From Frankiales bacterium (lineage in GTDB: Bacteria > Actinomycetota > Actinomycetes > Mycobacteriales > Jatrophihabitantaceae), in NCBI GenBank assembly GCA_025963265.1, contig JAOPUY010000289.1:1-10702 (forward strand): a stretch of DNA of 10,702 bases. The letters run 5' to 3'. This document shows positions 1 through 5,483 of the stretch, piece by piece (positions within the stretch are counted from its first letter, which is position 1; the number at the start of each line of letters is the position of its first letter). The notes beneath the pieces are model-generated. The model was given only the letters and a program-made list of their open reading frames with translations. It ran no database searches and was not told the DNA's origin. Both the position numbers and the translations under genes were made by a program.

Positions 1-44
1 TCAAGTCCGTCAGACTTAGCATCGGTCGGGCGGCCGGACGTCGT

Positions 45-59
45 CTCGGCCGCGCCGAG
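45..59. terminator. Possible hairpin at left edge
   Basis: The sequence ctcggc (45-50), cgc, gccgag (54-59) forms a perfect 6-bp GC-rich stem with a 3-base loop. It lies upstream of the first complete gene and could terminate a gene outside the window. No T-run follows, and in DNA this rich in GC such a stem can arise by chance, so the call is weak. Confidence 0.22.
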
Positions 60-130
60 GAGGGCTTGTTGGTGGTCGAGGGCCCTTGGCTCCGCCGAAA
101 ATCCTTGGCGGCCACGGATGCCGTCCGTCT

Positions 131-898
131 ATGGTGAGTCAGGTGCTGAGTGAGGAGCAGGTCAACGAATTCGCCGAGCGAGGTTTCGTCCTGGTCCCAC
201 AAGTGGTCTCGGACGACATCGTGGCCCAGGCGGCCGAGCGAATCGACGAGGTCGTCGCCGCGGAACCACCTGCCACCGACAAGCGCGGCAACCACTTCTA
301 CTTCCTCCCGAGCAAGGACGAGCCTGCGCTGAGAGCGCCCTTGACCCGCAGCCCCGCGTTCGGCCTCGCCGAAGAACTGGCCGGGACTGGAACGCTGAAG
401 TACCCGTGGCAGGTCCAGGTCGCACTGAACATCCCGCCGTATCCGCACCGGCCCGGCGGTCCCCACATCGACGCCGCCAACTCCGAGCCGACCGGAGAGC
501 CGATCCGCGGCACATTCACCCTGCTGGCCGGGATCTTGCTGACCGACCAACTCAGCGAGAACTCCGGCAACCTCTGGGTCTGGCCGGGCACGCATCTGAC
601 CCACGCCGCATATTTCCGCGATCACGGCCCGCACCTGCATTGCGCCTACCCGCCGATCGACCTGCCTGAACCGGAGCAGATCAAGGGACGGGCCGGGGAC
701 CTGCTGCTCGCGCACTACCTCCTCGGCCACAACATCGGCGGAAACTACGAATCCGAGAAGACGCGACGGGCTCTCTACTTCCGGATCAGCGCCAGGGACC
801 ATGATTCTCATCGCGGCGCGTTCCTGCAGGACCCCTGGCTCGACTACGAGCCGATCAGGACCCGGGTCAAGGACGCCGCCCGCTCCGCAGGCGTCTGA
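131..898 (+). CDS. Phytanoyl-CoA dioxygenase (PhyH) family protein
   Basis: This is a predicted Fe(II)/2-oxoglutarate-dependent oxygenase of the PhyH family, a cytoplasmic enzyme that hydroxylates a small molecule; the substrate cannot be told from the sequence. From the ATG at 131 it has 255 residues, typical of the family. The N-terminus reads LSEEQVNEFAERGFVLVP, the usual PhyH opening helix and strand. The iron-binding HxD is H112-I-D114 in GGPHIDAANSEP. The distal histidine is H195 or H200 in AHYLLGHNIGGN, followed by an arginine-containing strand (RRALYFR) that would bind 2-oxoglutarate. The frame also opens at a TTG at 86, and GTG codons at 134 and 143 are alternatives. None has a clear ribosome binding site; I chose 131 because it leaves a normal family N-terminus. 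The ABC exporter genes start 87 bases downstream on the same strand, but nothing proves co-transcription. Family assignment is firm; start and substrate are not. Confidence 0.85.
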   Translation: MVSQVLSEEQVNEFAERGFVLVPQVVSDDIVAQAAERIDEVVAAEPPATDKRGNHFYFLPSKDEPALRAPLTRSPAFGLAEELAGTGTLKYPWQVQVALNIPPYPHRPGGPHIDAANSEPTGEPIRGTFTLLAGILLTDQLSENSGNLWVWPGTHLTHAAYFRDHGPHLHCAYPPIDLPEPEQIKGRAGDLLLAHYLLGHNIGGNYESEKTRRALYFRISARDHDSHRGAFLQDPWLDYEPIRTRVKDAARSAGV

Positions 899-970
899 GA
901 TGCCAGCATGTGGTGGTAATGCCGCGGTTACGATCTGCCGGTTGGTGACTCACAGGGCGCCCCGCAGGCG

Positions 971-978
971 AAGGAGGA
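971..978 (+). promoter_or_regulatory. Ribosome binding site of the ABC ATPase
   Basis: The sequence aaggagga lies 7 bases before the GTG at 986 and is close to a perfect anti-Shine-Dalgarno match. It fixes the GTG as the start. Confidence 0.8.
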
Positions 979-985
979 TTGACTG

Positions 986-1981
986 GTGTCGGTGATCGAG
1001 GTGACCGGTCTGCGCAAGGTGTACGGCGAACGCACCGTGGTGGACGGTGTCAGCTTCTCCGTGGAGGCCGGCGAGATCTTCGGCATCCTGGGCCCGAACG
1101 GCGCCGGGAAGACGACGACGGTGGAGTGCATCGGTGGGCTGCGTCAGCGCGATGGCGGCCGCGTCACGGTCGCGGGAATGGATCCGGCCAACGAGGGCTC
1201 GGCCTTCCGGGAGGTGCTGGGGATCCAGCTGCAGGAGTCCCGACTGCCCGACAAGATGAGCGTCATCGAGGCTCTGGACCTCTACGCGAGTTTCTACCCC
1301 AAGCCGCACGACCCAGGCGAGCTGCTCGAACGGCTGGGCCTGGCCGAGCAGCGAAAGACCTACTTCGCCAAGCTGTCCGGCGGCCAGAAACAGCGGCTGT
1401 CAGTCGCGTTGGCGCTGATCGGCAACCCGAGGGTGGCGATCCTCGACGAGCTCACGACTGGCCTGGACCCGGCCGCGCGACGCGACGTGTGGGACCTGCT
1501 GGAAGACCTGCGCGGCACCGGCGTGACGTTGCTGCTGGTCTCTCACTTCATGGAGGAGGCCGAGCGGCTCTGCGATCGGGTCATCGTCATCGACCACGGC
1601 CGGATCATCGCCGCCGACACGCCTGAGGGCCTAGCGGCCAGTGTGCAGGCCGACCAGCGAATGAGCTTTCTGCCGTCCGCGCCGTTCGACCTGGCCGTCC
1701 TGCGGGCGCTGCCGGACGTGCACTCGGTCGTTCTGACCGGCGAGCGCGCGGTCGTGACCGGGACCGACAACGTCGCGAGCGCGGTCATCATCGCCCTCCA
1801 CGGGCGGGGCATCTCGGTGGGCAAGCTCCGGGTCGACCAGCCCAGCCTGGACGACGCGTTCGTGGCATTGACCACCGGCAACGAGCCGCCACTGACCCCC
1901 GGTGAGTCCTCGGCTGAGCCCTCCGGTGAACCCTCAGCTGAGCCCTCGGGCGAGCCCTCGGGGGAGGCGGTGGCCCGGTGA
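986..1981 (+). CDS. ABC transporter ATP-binding protein, DrrA-like
   Basis: This is the ATPase subunit of an ABC-2 type exporter, acting on the inner face of the membrane with the permease encoded immediately downstream. It has 331 residues. Walker A is GPNGAGKTT (residues 36-44), the signature is LSGGQKQ (130-136), Walker B is VAILDE (150-155), and the switch histidine is H187 in SHFMEEAERLCDRV. The ATPase domain covers about residues 3-225. A C-terminal domain typical of drug/antibiotic exporter ATPases (DrrA, CcmA-like) follows to about residue 300. The last 30 residues are unusual: five EPS(A/G)-type units (residues 307-326) not expected in the family. The GTG start has a strong ribosome binding site. 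The stop overlaps the permease start by four bases (GTGA), so the two are almost certainly one operon with coupled translation. The exported substrate is unknown; multidrug or lipid-like export is typical for the family. Confidence 0.93.
   Translation: MSVIEVTGLRKVYGERTVVDGVSFSVEAGEIFGILGPNGAGKTTTVECIGGLRQRDGGRVTVAGMDPANEGSAFREVLGIQLQESRLPDKMSVIEALDLYASFYPKPHDPGELLERLGLAEQRKTYFAKLSGGQKQRLSVALALIGNPRVAILDELTTGLDPAARRDVWDLLEDLRGTGVTLLLVSHFMEEAERLCDRVIVIDHGRIIAADTPEGLAASVQADQRMSFLPSAPFDLAVLRALPDVHSVVLTGERAVVTGTDNVASAVIIALHGRGISVGKLRVDQPSLDDAFVALTTGNEPPLTPGESSAEPSGEPSAEPSGEPSGEAVAR
1904..1963 (+). repeat. Five 12-bp in-frame tandem repeats
   Basis: Five consecutive 12-base units of the form gag-ccc-tcg-ggc encode ESSA, EPSG, EPSA, EPSG, EPSG at the C-terminal end of the ABC ATPase. 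Copies differ mainly at third codon positions. Copy-number change would preserve the reading frame. The last unit runs into ggagg at 1963-1967, which is the probable ribosome binding site of the permease, 10 bases before its GTG. Confidence 0.85.
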
Positions 1982-2775
1982 GCGCGCCCAGCACCACGAA
2001 CCCCGGCACCCGGGCCCGGCTGTTCCCGACGATCAACTGGCGTGCGGCCCGCGCGATGCTCCTCAGCGAGGGCCGGCTGCTGCTTCGCAACCCCGGCGTC
2101 GTCCTCTGGACGGCCGTCCTGCCGGTCGCCGCCGCGATCATCCTCGGCTCGATTCCCGCTGTGCGTGAGCCGTCCAAGGACCTGGGCGGGCTCAGCTTCT
2201 TCCAGGTCTATCAGCCGATCCTGGTCTTCTTCGCGCTCACCCTGCTGGCCATGCAAGCCCTGCCCGACGTGCTGACCCGCTACCGGGAGATGGGCGTGCT
2301 CAAGCGGTTGCGCACGACACCGGTCTCGCCCGGGCTGCTGTTGTGCGCGCAATTGGCGCTCATCCTCGCGGTCGCGATCGTCTGCATGGCCCTGATGGTG
2401 GTCATCCCCCCGCTGGGCGGCGCTCCCTGGCCGCGCAACGTCGGCGGCTTCGTCATCACCTATCTGCTCGGGGCGTGGGCGCTGCTGGGCCTGGGGATGG
2501 TCATCGCCAGCCTGTTCCACAACGCCAAGGTCGCCGCCGGCTTCGGTTCCTTCCTGTTCTTCGTCATGCAGTTCTTCGCCGGGCTGTGGTGGCAGCGGCC
2601 CAACATGCCGGGCTGGCTGCGGGACATCTCCGACTTCACGCCCAGCGGCGCCGCGGTCCAGGGGCTGACCGATTCCAGCGTCGGACATTGGCCTCGTGCC
2701 CTGTACCTGATCGTTCTGGCCGTCTGGGGAGTCGCGACCTCGCGGCTGGCGATCCGCTTCTTCAGCTGGGAGTAG
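1978..2775 (+). CDS. ABC-2 type transporter permease, DrrB-like
   Basis: This is the membrane subunit of the exporter whose ATPase gene overlaps it by four bases. It has 265 residues. About six hydrophobic segments are visible, near residues 41-59, 76-94, 120-144, 156-179, 186-205 and 240-256. This is the ABC-2 membrane topology, with both ends expected in the cytoplasm. The segment REMGVLKRLRTTPVSP (103-118) is the conserved cytoplasmic coupling loop of DrrB/NodJ-type permeases. The start is the GTG at 1978, with ggagg 10 bases upstream inside the ATPase tail. The stop is TAG, and a weak hairpin follows directly. Function as an exporter is well supported; the substrate is unknown. Confidence 0.9.
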   Translation: MSAPSTTNPGTRARLFPTINWRAARAMLLSEGRLLLRNPGVVLWTAVLPVAAAIILGSIPAVREPSKDLGGLSFFQVYQPILVFFALTLLAMQALPDVLTRYREMGVLKRLRTTPVSPGLLLCAQLALILAVAIVCMALMVVIPPLGGAPWPRNVGGFVITYLLGAWALLGLGMVIASLFHNAKVAAGFGSFLFFVMQFFAGLWWQRPNMPGWLRDISDFTPSGAAVQGLTDSSVGHWPRALYLIVLAVWGVATSRLAIRFFSWE

Positions 2776-2800
2776 CCCGCGATCTCGGACGTCGAGCGGG
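2776..2800 (+). terminator. Possible terminator after the ABC operon
   Basis: Directly after the permease stop, cccgc (2776-2780) can pair with gcggg (2796-2800), with further partial pairing inside (ctcg with cgag). No T-run follows. The position after the last gene of an operon is right, but the stem is interrupted. Confidence 0.3.
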
Positions 2801-2935
2801 GACGGGTCGGACTGGCTTGCGCGGGTGTCAGCTGATCGGGGGACACGACCTCCACTGGTAGCTCGGCCGATCGGTCGACTGTGTCGAGGGCTCTACTCGG
2901 CGAGGCTGAGAGCAACAAAGAACAGCAGCCGACTG

Positions 2936-2941
2936 AAGGAG
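2936..2941 (+). promoter_or_regulatory. Ribosome binding site of the 64-residue protein
   Basis: The sequence aaggag is 6 bases before the ATG at 2948 and selects that ATG over the GTG at 2825, which has no such site. The same aaggagcc(c/a)gac block precedes the next gene at 3204. Confidence 0.75.
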
Positions 2942-2947
2942 CCCGAC

Positions 2948-3142
2948 ATGAACCGCATCCGCACCGCCCTGAAGAGCTACGCCAGCCGATACGTGGAGGC
3001 GATGGCCTACGTCGACCCGACCGGGTTCGGGTACTACGCCCTGGACCCGATCCCGGACGCCCGCGACGCCCGCCGAGCCGACGACGCCGACACCGCGCGC
3101 GTCGCCGACGCTCGCCGCCAGCCGACGGCCGTCGCCGCCTGA
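2948..3142 (+). CDS. Hypothetical small protein, 64 residues
   Basis: I do not recognise this protein. It has an ideal ribosome binding site and ends in TGA. The first part (MNRIRTALKSYASRYVEAMAY) is a basic, possibly amphipathic helix. It is followed by an aromatic and proline-containing middle (VDPTGFGYYALDPIPD) and an Asp/Arg/Ala-rich tail (about residues 37-59) that should be highly charged and perhaps disordered. There is no signal peptide or membrane segment. It lies 75 bases before a YflT-like stress protein gene on the same strand, and the two share nearly the same sequence around the ribosome binding site, so they may be co-expressed. Codon third positions are very GC-rich, as in the neighbouring genes. 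The existence of the gene is likely; its function is unknown. Confidence 0.65.
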   Translation: MNRIRTALKSYASRYVEAMAYVDPTGFGYYALDPIPDARDARRADDADTARVADARRQPTAVAA

Positions 3143-3217
3143 GTCCGACAGCGCGCCCGGCCATCGGCCACCAGCCACGAACTCGCACCGACAAACCCAG
3201 CAGAAGGAGCCAGACAG

Positions 3218-3727
3218 ATGAGCACCATGACAGCGACAACCGACCCCACCACCATCCCCGGTTTTCCGGCCCTGGCCTTGGACTACCCGATGTCCTTGGG
3301 CAGCTATGCGGACTACCGCCACGCGCAGCAGGTCGTGGACGACCTGACCGACCGCGGCTTCCCGGTTGAAAACCTGATGATCGTGGGCACCGACCTCAGA
3401 TCGATGGAGCGCGTCACCGGCCGGCTGACCCGGCGCAAACTCGCGGCCGCCGCGGGCTTGTCCGGGCTGTGGATGGGACTGTTCGTCGGGATCGCGTTCG
3501 CCTTGTTCAGCACCCATGGGCAACTCGGGTTCCTGATCACCACGCCCCTGCTCGGCGCCCTGTTCGGGGTGATCTGGAGCCAGCTGGGATTCCGCGCCGC
3601 GACTCGCGGCGGGGCCCGTGACTTCGTCTCGATCACGCAGATGACCGCCAGCCGCTACGAGGTCCTCGTCGAACATCACGTGGCCGCCCAAGCCCACCAA
3701 TTGCTAGCCGCCGGGCCCCACCGGTGA
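3218..3727 (+). CDS. General stress protein 17M-like (YflT domain) membrane protein
   Basis: This 169-residue protein resembles the actinobacterial 'general stress protein' family with an N-terminal YflT-like domain and a hydrophobic hairpin. The YflT-like part is about residues 26-66: SLGSYADYRHAQQVVDDL, then FPVENLMIVGTDLRSMERV. Two hydrophobic segments follow at about 78-97 and 103-123. The C-terminal part (about 134-163) ends in a short predicted beta-alpha stretch (YEVLVEHHVAAQAHQLLA). The start is the ATG at 3218, with aaggag 8 bases upstream. Family members are linked to envelope or general stress by annotation, but their biochemical role is not established. A strong hairpin terminator follows within 10 bases of the stop, so this closes a transcription unit that probably includes the 64-residue protein. 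The family call is from memory of sequence pattern. Confidence 0.75.
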   Translation: MSTMTATTDPTTIPGFPALALDYPMSLGSYADYRHAQQVVDDLTDRGFPVENLMIVGTDLRSMERVTGRLTRRKLAAAAGLSGLWMGLFVGIAFALFSTHGQLGFLITTPLLGALFGVIWSQLGFRAATRGGARDFVSITQMTASRYEVLVEHHVAAQAHQLLAAGPHR

Positions 3728-3733
3728 CCTCAC

Positions 3734-3779
3734 GCCCAGGACGCGACGACGCGCTGAACGTCGTCGCGTCCGTTTGGGC
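3734..3779 (+). terminator. Strong hairpin terminator
   Basis: A perfect 13-bp stem (ggacgcgacgacg at 3739-3751 with cgtcgtcgcgtcc at 3759-3771) closes a 7-base loop. It is extended by gccca (3734-3738) pairing with tgggc (3775-3779) across a 3-base bulge. It starts 7 bases after the stress-protein stop. There is no T-run, as is common for terminators in high-GC actinobacteria. Confidence 0.8.
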
Positions 3780-3816
3780 CTAGAAAAAGCACTCCCGCTA
3801 GACGACGATCAGGGGC

Positions 3817-4254
3817 GTGACGAACTCGCTGGCTGAGCCCGGGCCGCCTGAGGCTGCTCGCCGCCCTCGGCGGGGGTACCTGTCGATCGCTCTGGTGACC
3901 GTCCTGCCCGCGGCGCTGGTCTTGGTGCTGGGGCCCAACGCGCCGCTGGTCATGGTGGGCGCCGTCTGGCTCATCGGCACGCTGGCGGTCGTTTTCGCCC
4001 CGCAGTTCCCAGTCGGACAAAAGGCCGTCGCAATAGCGCTGCTACCGGCCGGCGCGATCGCCTGGCGGATCCTCAACCTGGCCCGGGGCGAGACCGTGTG
4101 CGTGTCGGCATCTGATCATCCGGTGGCTGTCTGCTCCGGTGGGCACCCCGGTGTCAACCGGGTCATCGAGGCGATGCCGGTGTTGGTCGCGGTCATCCTC
4201 GTCGTGGCCGCGGTGATGATCATGCGCTCGCGCCGATCGCACGTTGAGCGGTAG
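3817..4254 (+). CDS. Hypothetical four-segment membrane protein
   Basis: I do not recognise this 145-residue protein. An Arg-rich N-terminus (ARRPRRG, 14-20) precedes hydrophobic segments at about 21-39, 43-62, 70-87 and 118-136. A basic end (RSRRSHVER) would place both termini in the cytoplasm. The loop at 91-117 would then be outside and contains two cysteines (C95, C106) that could form a disulfide. The start is the GTG at 3817; agggg ends only one base before it, so the ribosome binding site is poor and the start (or a leaderless transcript) is uncertain. It is isolated by the terminator upstream and runs towards a gene on the opposite strand. Confidence 0.65.
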   Translation: MTNSLAEPGPPEAARRPRRGYLSIALVTVLPAALVLVLGPNAPLVMVGAVWLIGTLAVVFAPQFPVGQKAVAIALLPAGAIAWRILNLARGETVCVSASDHPVAVCSGGHPGVNRVIEAMPVLVAVILVVAAVMIMRSRRSHVER

Positions 4255-4291
4255 CGCACAGTCTGGACTCGCCGCTGGAGCGAAGTTGCCT

Positions 4292-4546
4292 CTAGAGAGC
4301 GACTATCTCGGTGTACTCGAACGTCATGACTCCACCTGCTACGAAAGGGAGACGTTCGATTTGCGCCTGGACCGCGACCAGCGAGGTGCCCTCGAAGATT
4401 CCGATGACGCCATGCTTCTCGGCGAATTTGAACGCCGCCTGAACGGTTCCAGCCTCGCGTAGCTCGTTGAGTATTCGGTCCTCCTCCTCTTGGAGGCTGG
4501 CCATCCCAGACGGGTTGATGATGGAGCCGCTCGCGAAGAAGTACAT
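4292..4546 (-). CDS. Muconolactone isomerase-like small protein (dimeric alpha-beta barrel)
   Basis: This 84-residue cytoplasmic protein begins MYFFASGSI. Its pattern is that of muconolactone Delta-isomerase/YciI-like ferredoxin-fold proteins: an N-terminal strand, a helix containing EEEDRILNELREAG, a strand-turn-strand (KHGVIGIFEGTS), a second helix and a closing strand after LPFVAGG. Catalytic muconolactone isomerases are slightly longer, and no other ring-cleavage pathway gene is nearby, so an actual isomerase role is doubtful. The ATG at 4546 is preceded on the minus strand by gaaggga, about 7 bases away. An upstream extension of the frame to 4618 lacks such a site. It is convergent with the membrane protein gene ending at 4254. 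I am fairly sure it is a gene and moderately sure of the fold. Confidence 0.65.
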   Translation of the reverse strand: MYFFASGSIINPSGMASLQEEEDRILNELREAGTVQAAFKFAEKHGVIGIFEGTSLVAVQAQIERLPFVAGGVMTFEYTEIVAL

Positions 4547-4617
4547 CGTCGTTCCCTTCAGTTGCCGCTGACGCATTGGAGCCGGGCGACGGGGACCAGA
4601 CCTCGACGATAAACCCA

Positions 4618-4648
4618 CCTAGGGGTGTGCCGCCGCCGCCCTAGGGGT
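4618..4648. repeat. Paired CCTAGGGGT direct repeats, 22 bp apart
   Basis: The 9-mer cctaggggt occurs at 4618-4626 and 4640-4648. On the minus strand these are acccctagg boxes, about 70-100 bases upstream of the gene that starts at 4546. A 22-bp period is two helical turns, which would suit two protein subunits binding on the same DNA face. Whether a regulator binds here is inference. Confidence 0.45.
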
Positions 4649-4699
4649 AGTTGAGTGGGGACAGCCCGATCCACATCATCTGGATCCTCGGCATCATCG

Positions 4700-4728
4700 A
4701 CTGGTACTAGCCGCAGCCACTGGTACTA
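4700..4728. repeat. Direct repeat of a 10-mer
   Basis: The 10-mer actggtacta occurs at 4700-4709 and 4719-4728. The first copy ends a short hydrophobic reading frame (4651-4710). The second copy carries the same Trp-Tyr-stop codons (with TAA instead of TAG), as if the end of a small gene had been duplicated. Confidence 0.45.
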
Positions 4729-4761
4729 AGCGTCACCAACCCAGCCGCTAGCGAGTCCCAC

Positions 4762-5301
4762 CTAGCTGGTGGAGCCCGCGTTGGGTTGCGGGCGGGGCGG
4801 GGGCGCCGGAATCGGCGTCCCCGGGTCACGCCCTGCATAGCGTTGTGGGTCCAGGCCGAAGTAGTGCCGGGCGCGCGCCAACACGTCGGCGTCGGTGAGG
4901 TTGTCGATGTCGGCGCGGACGTCGGCCACGATCGTGGCCGCGACGTCGTGATCGTGCTTCTCCACGTGGGCCACCCATTGATGCGACGCGTTGGCCTTGC
5001 CGTTGCCGTGCCCGAGCAGCAGGATCGCGCGGGCTCCGCGGAGCGCGTCGGTGATCTCCCGCCAATAGTCGGGGTTGCCGGCCTCGTAAGTGCCGTCCGG
5101 GTTACCGGCTTTGTGGGCGATCTCGCGCGAGTGGCCCTCGGGGTCGACGTCGAGCACCCGCTCGGGCTCGCCGTCGCCACTCAGGACGAGCGGGAAGATC
5201 CGGGTGCGGTGGAAGTCGATCGCCGCGACGACGAATCGATCCCGCAGCGATCGGGGGTTCGTGGTGTTGCGATCTTCCGACTGTCCTGCGTGCTGGGCCA
5301 C
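4762..5301 (-). CDS. baeRF-like (eRF1/Pelota domain-like) hypothetical protein
   Basis: This 179-residue cytoplasmic protein resembles proteins grouped with bacterial archaeo-eukaryotic release factor-like (baeRF) domains, sometimes annotated 'translational machinery protein'. Visible pieces are an N-terminal strand RFVVAAIDFHRTRIFPL (about 22-38), a Gly/His-rich linker with HKAGNPDGTYEAGNPDYWREITDAL, then ARAILLLGHGNGKANASHQWVAHVEKH (about 90-116) and a helical end TDADVLARARHYFG. The last 25 residues are Pro-rich and probably disordered. The eRF1 stop-codon-reading domain and the GGQ catalytic motif are absent, so it is not a release factor; a ribosome-associated or stress role is guesswork. 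The GTG at 5301 has gaggag six bases upstream. A small inverted repeat (ccacc/ggtgg, 4758-4772) overlaps the stop region. Confidence 0.65.
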   Translation of the reverse strand: MAQHAGQSEDRNTTNPRSLRDRFVVAAIDFHRTRIFPLVLSGDGEPERVLDVDPEGHSREIAHKAGNPDGTYEAGNPDYWREITDALRGARAILLLGHGNGKANASHQWVAHVEKHDHDVAATIVADVRADIDNLTDADVLARARHYFGLDPQRYAGRDPGTPIPAPPPRPQPNAGSTS

Positions 5302-5307
5302 GTTGCA

Positions 5308-5313
5308 CTCCTC
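5308..5313 (-). promoter_or_regulatory. Ribosome binding site of the baeRF-like gene
   Basis: On the minus strand gaggag lies six bases before the GTG at 5301 and decides that start. Confidence 0.7.
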
Positions 5314-5336
5314 AGGTTGCGAATCCTCACCACTTC

Positions 5337-5403
5337 TCGACCGTACTCAGCCCGGCCGCCGTGACAATGCCGCCGTGACAATGCCGCCGTGAGTACGGAT
5401 CGA
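5337..5403 (-). promoter_or_regulatory. Inverted repeat enclosing tandem 14-bp repeats, probable promoter
   Basis: The arms tcgaccgtactc (5337-5348) and gagtacggatcga (5391-5403) are complementary apart from one bulged base. Between them lie two and a half copies of gccgccgtgacaat (5355-5392). On the minus strand each full copy contains TTGTCA, a good -35 hexamer. The nearer one (5367-5362) is followed after 16 bases by TACGGT (5345-5340), a usable -10 for the gene starting at 5301. The repeat thus duplicates the -35 box. Alternatively the structure ends the transcript of the upstream gene whose stop is at 5484. Confidence 0.45.
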
Positions 5404-5483
5404 GCTAGCGGGGGCGAGGAGCCAGGCGAGCCCGACTTGCGCGGGCGTGGCGCGATTCCTCCGGCAACGGCTCGTACTGCGCG

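Noticed and set aside
1..21. Possible minus-strand gene start (ATG at 21, MLSLTDL) running off the left edge
   Set aside because: Only seven codons are visible and there is no clear ribosome binding site.
3..137. Open frame from the left edge ending in TGA at 137, overlapping the PhyH start
   Set aside because: It could be the end of an upstream gene, but third-position GC is not clearly gene-like and the 44 residues match nothing I know. Sequence to the left is needed to decide.
1543..2688. Long minus-strand open frame (381 codons) opposite the ABC genes
   Set aside because: It is opposite two certain genes and is rich in Arg, Gln, Asp and Gly, typical of antisense frames in high-GC DNA. 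It has no recognisable domain or ribosome binding site.
2828..3700. Minus-strand open frame (290 codons) opposite the stress-protein genes
   Set aside because: The + strand genes have good ribosome binding sites and recognisable content; the minus frame is low-complexity and has no start signal.
4244..4462. Plus-strand 72-codon frame starting with TTG
   Set aside because: It overlaps the minus-strand small barrel protein, which has a family-like pattern and a ribosome binding site.
4786..5364. Plus-strand open frame (192 codons)
   Set aside because: It is opposite the baeRF-like gene, which has a clear GTG and ribosome binding site. The translation is Val/Arg/Gly-rich without a motif.
5355..5392. 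CRISPR-like repeat array
   Set aside because: The units are only 14 bp and directly adjacent with no spacers; this is a simple tandem duplication.
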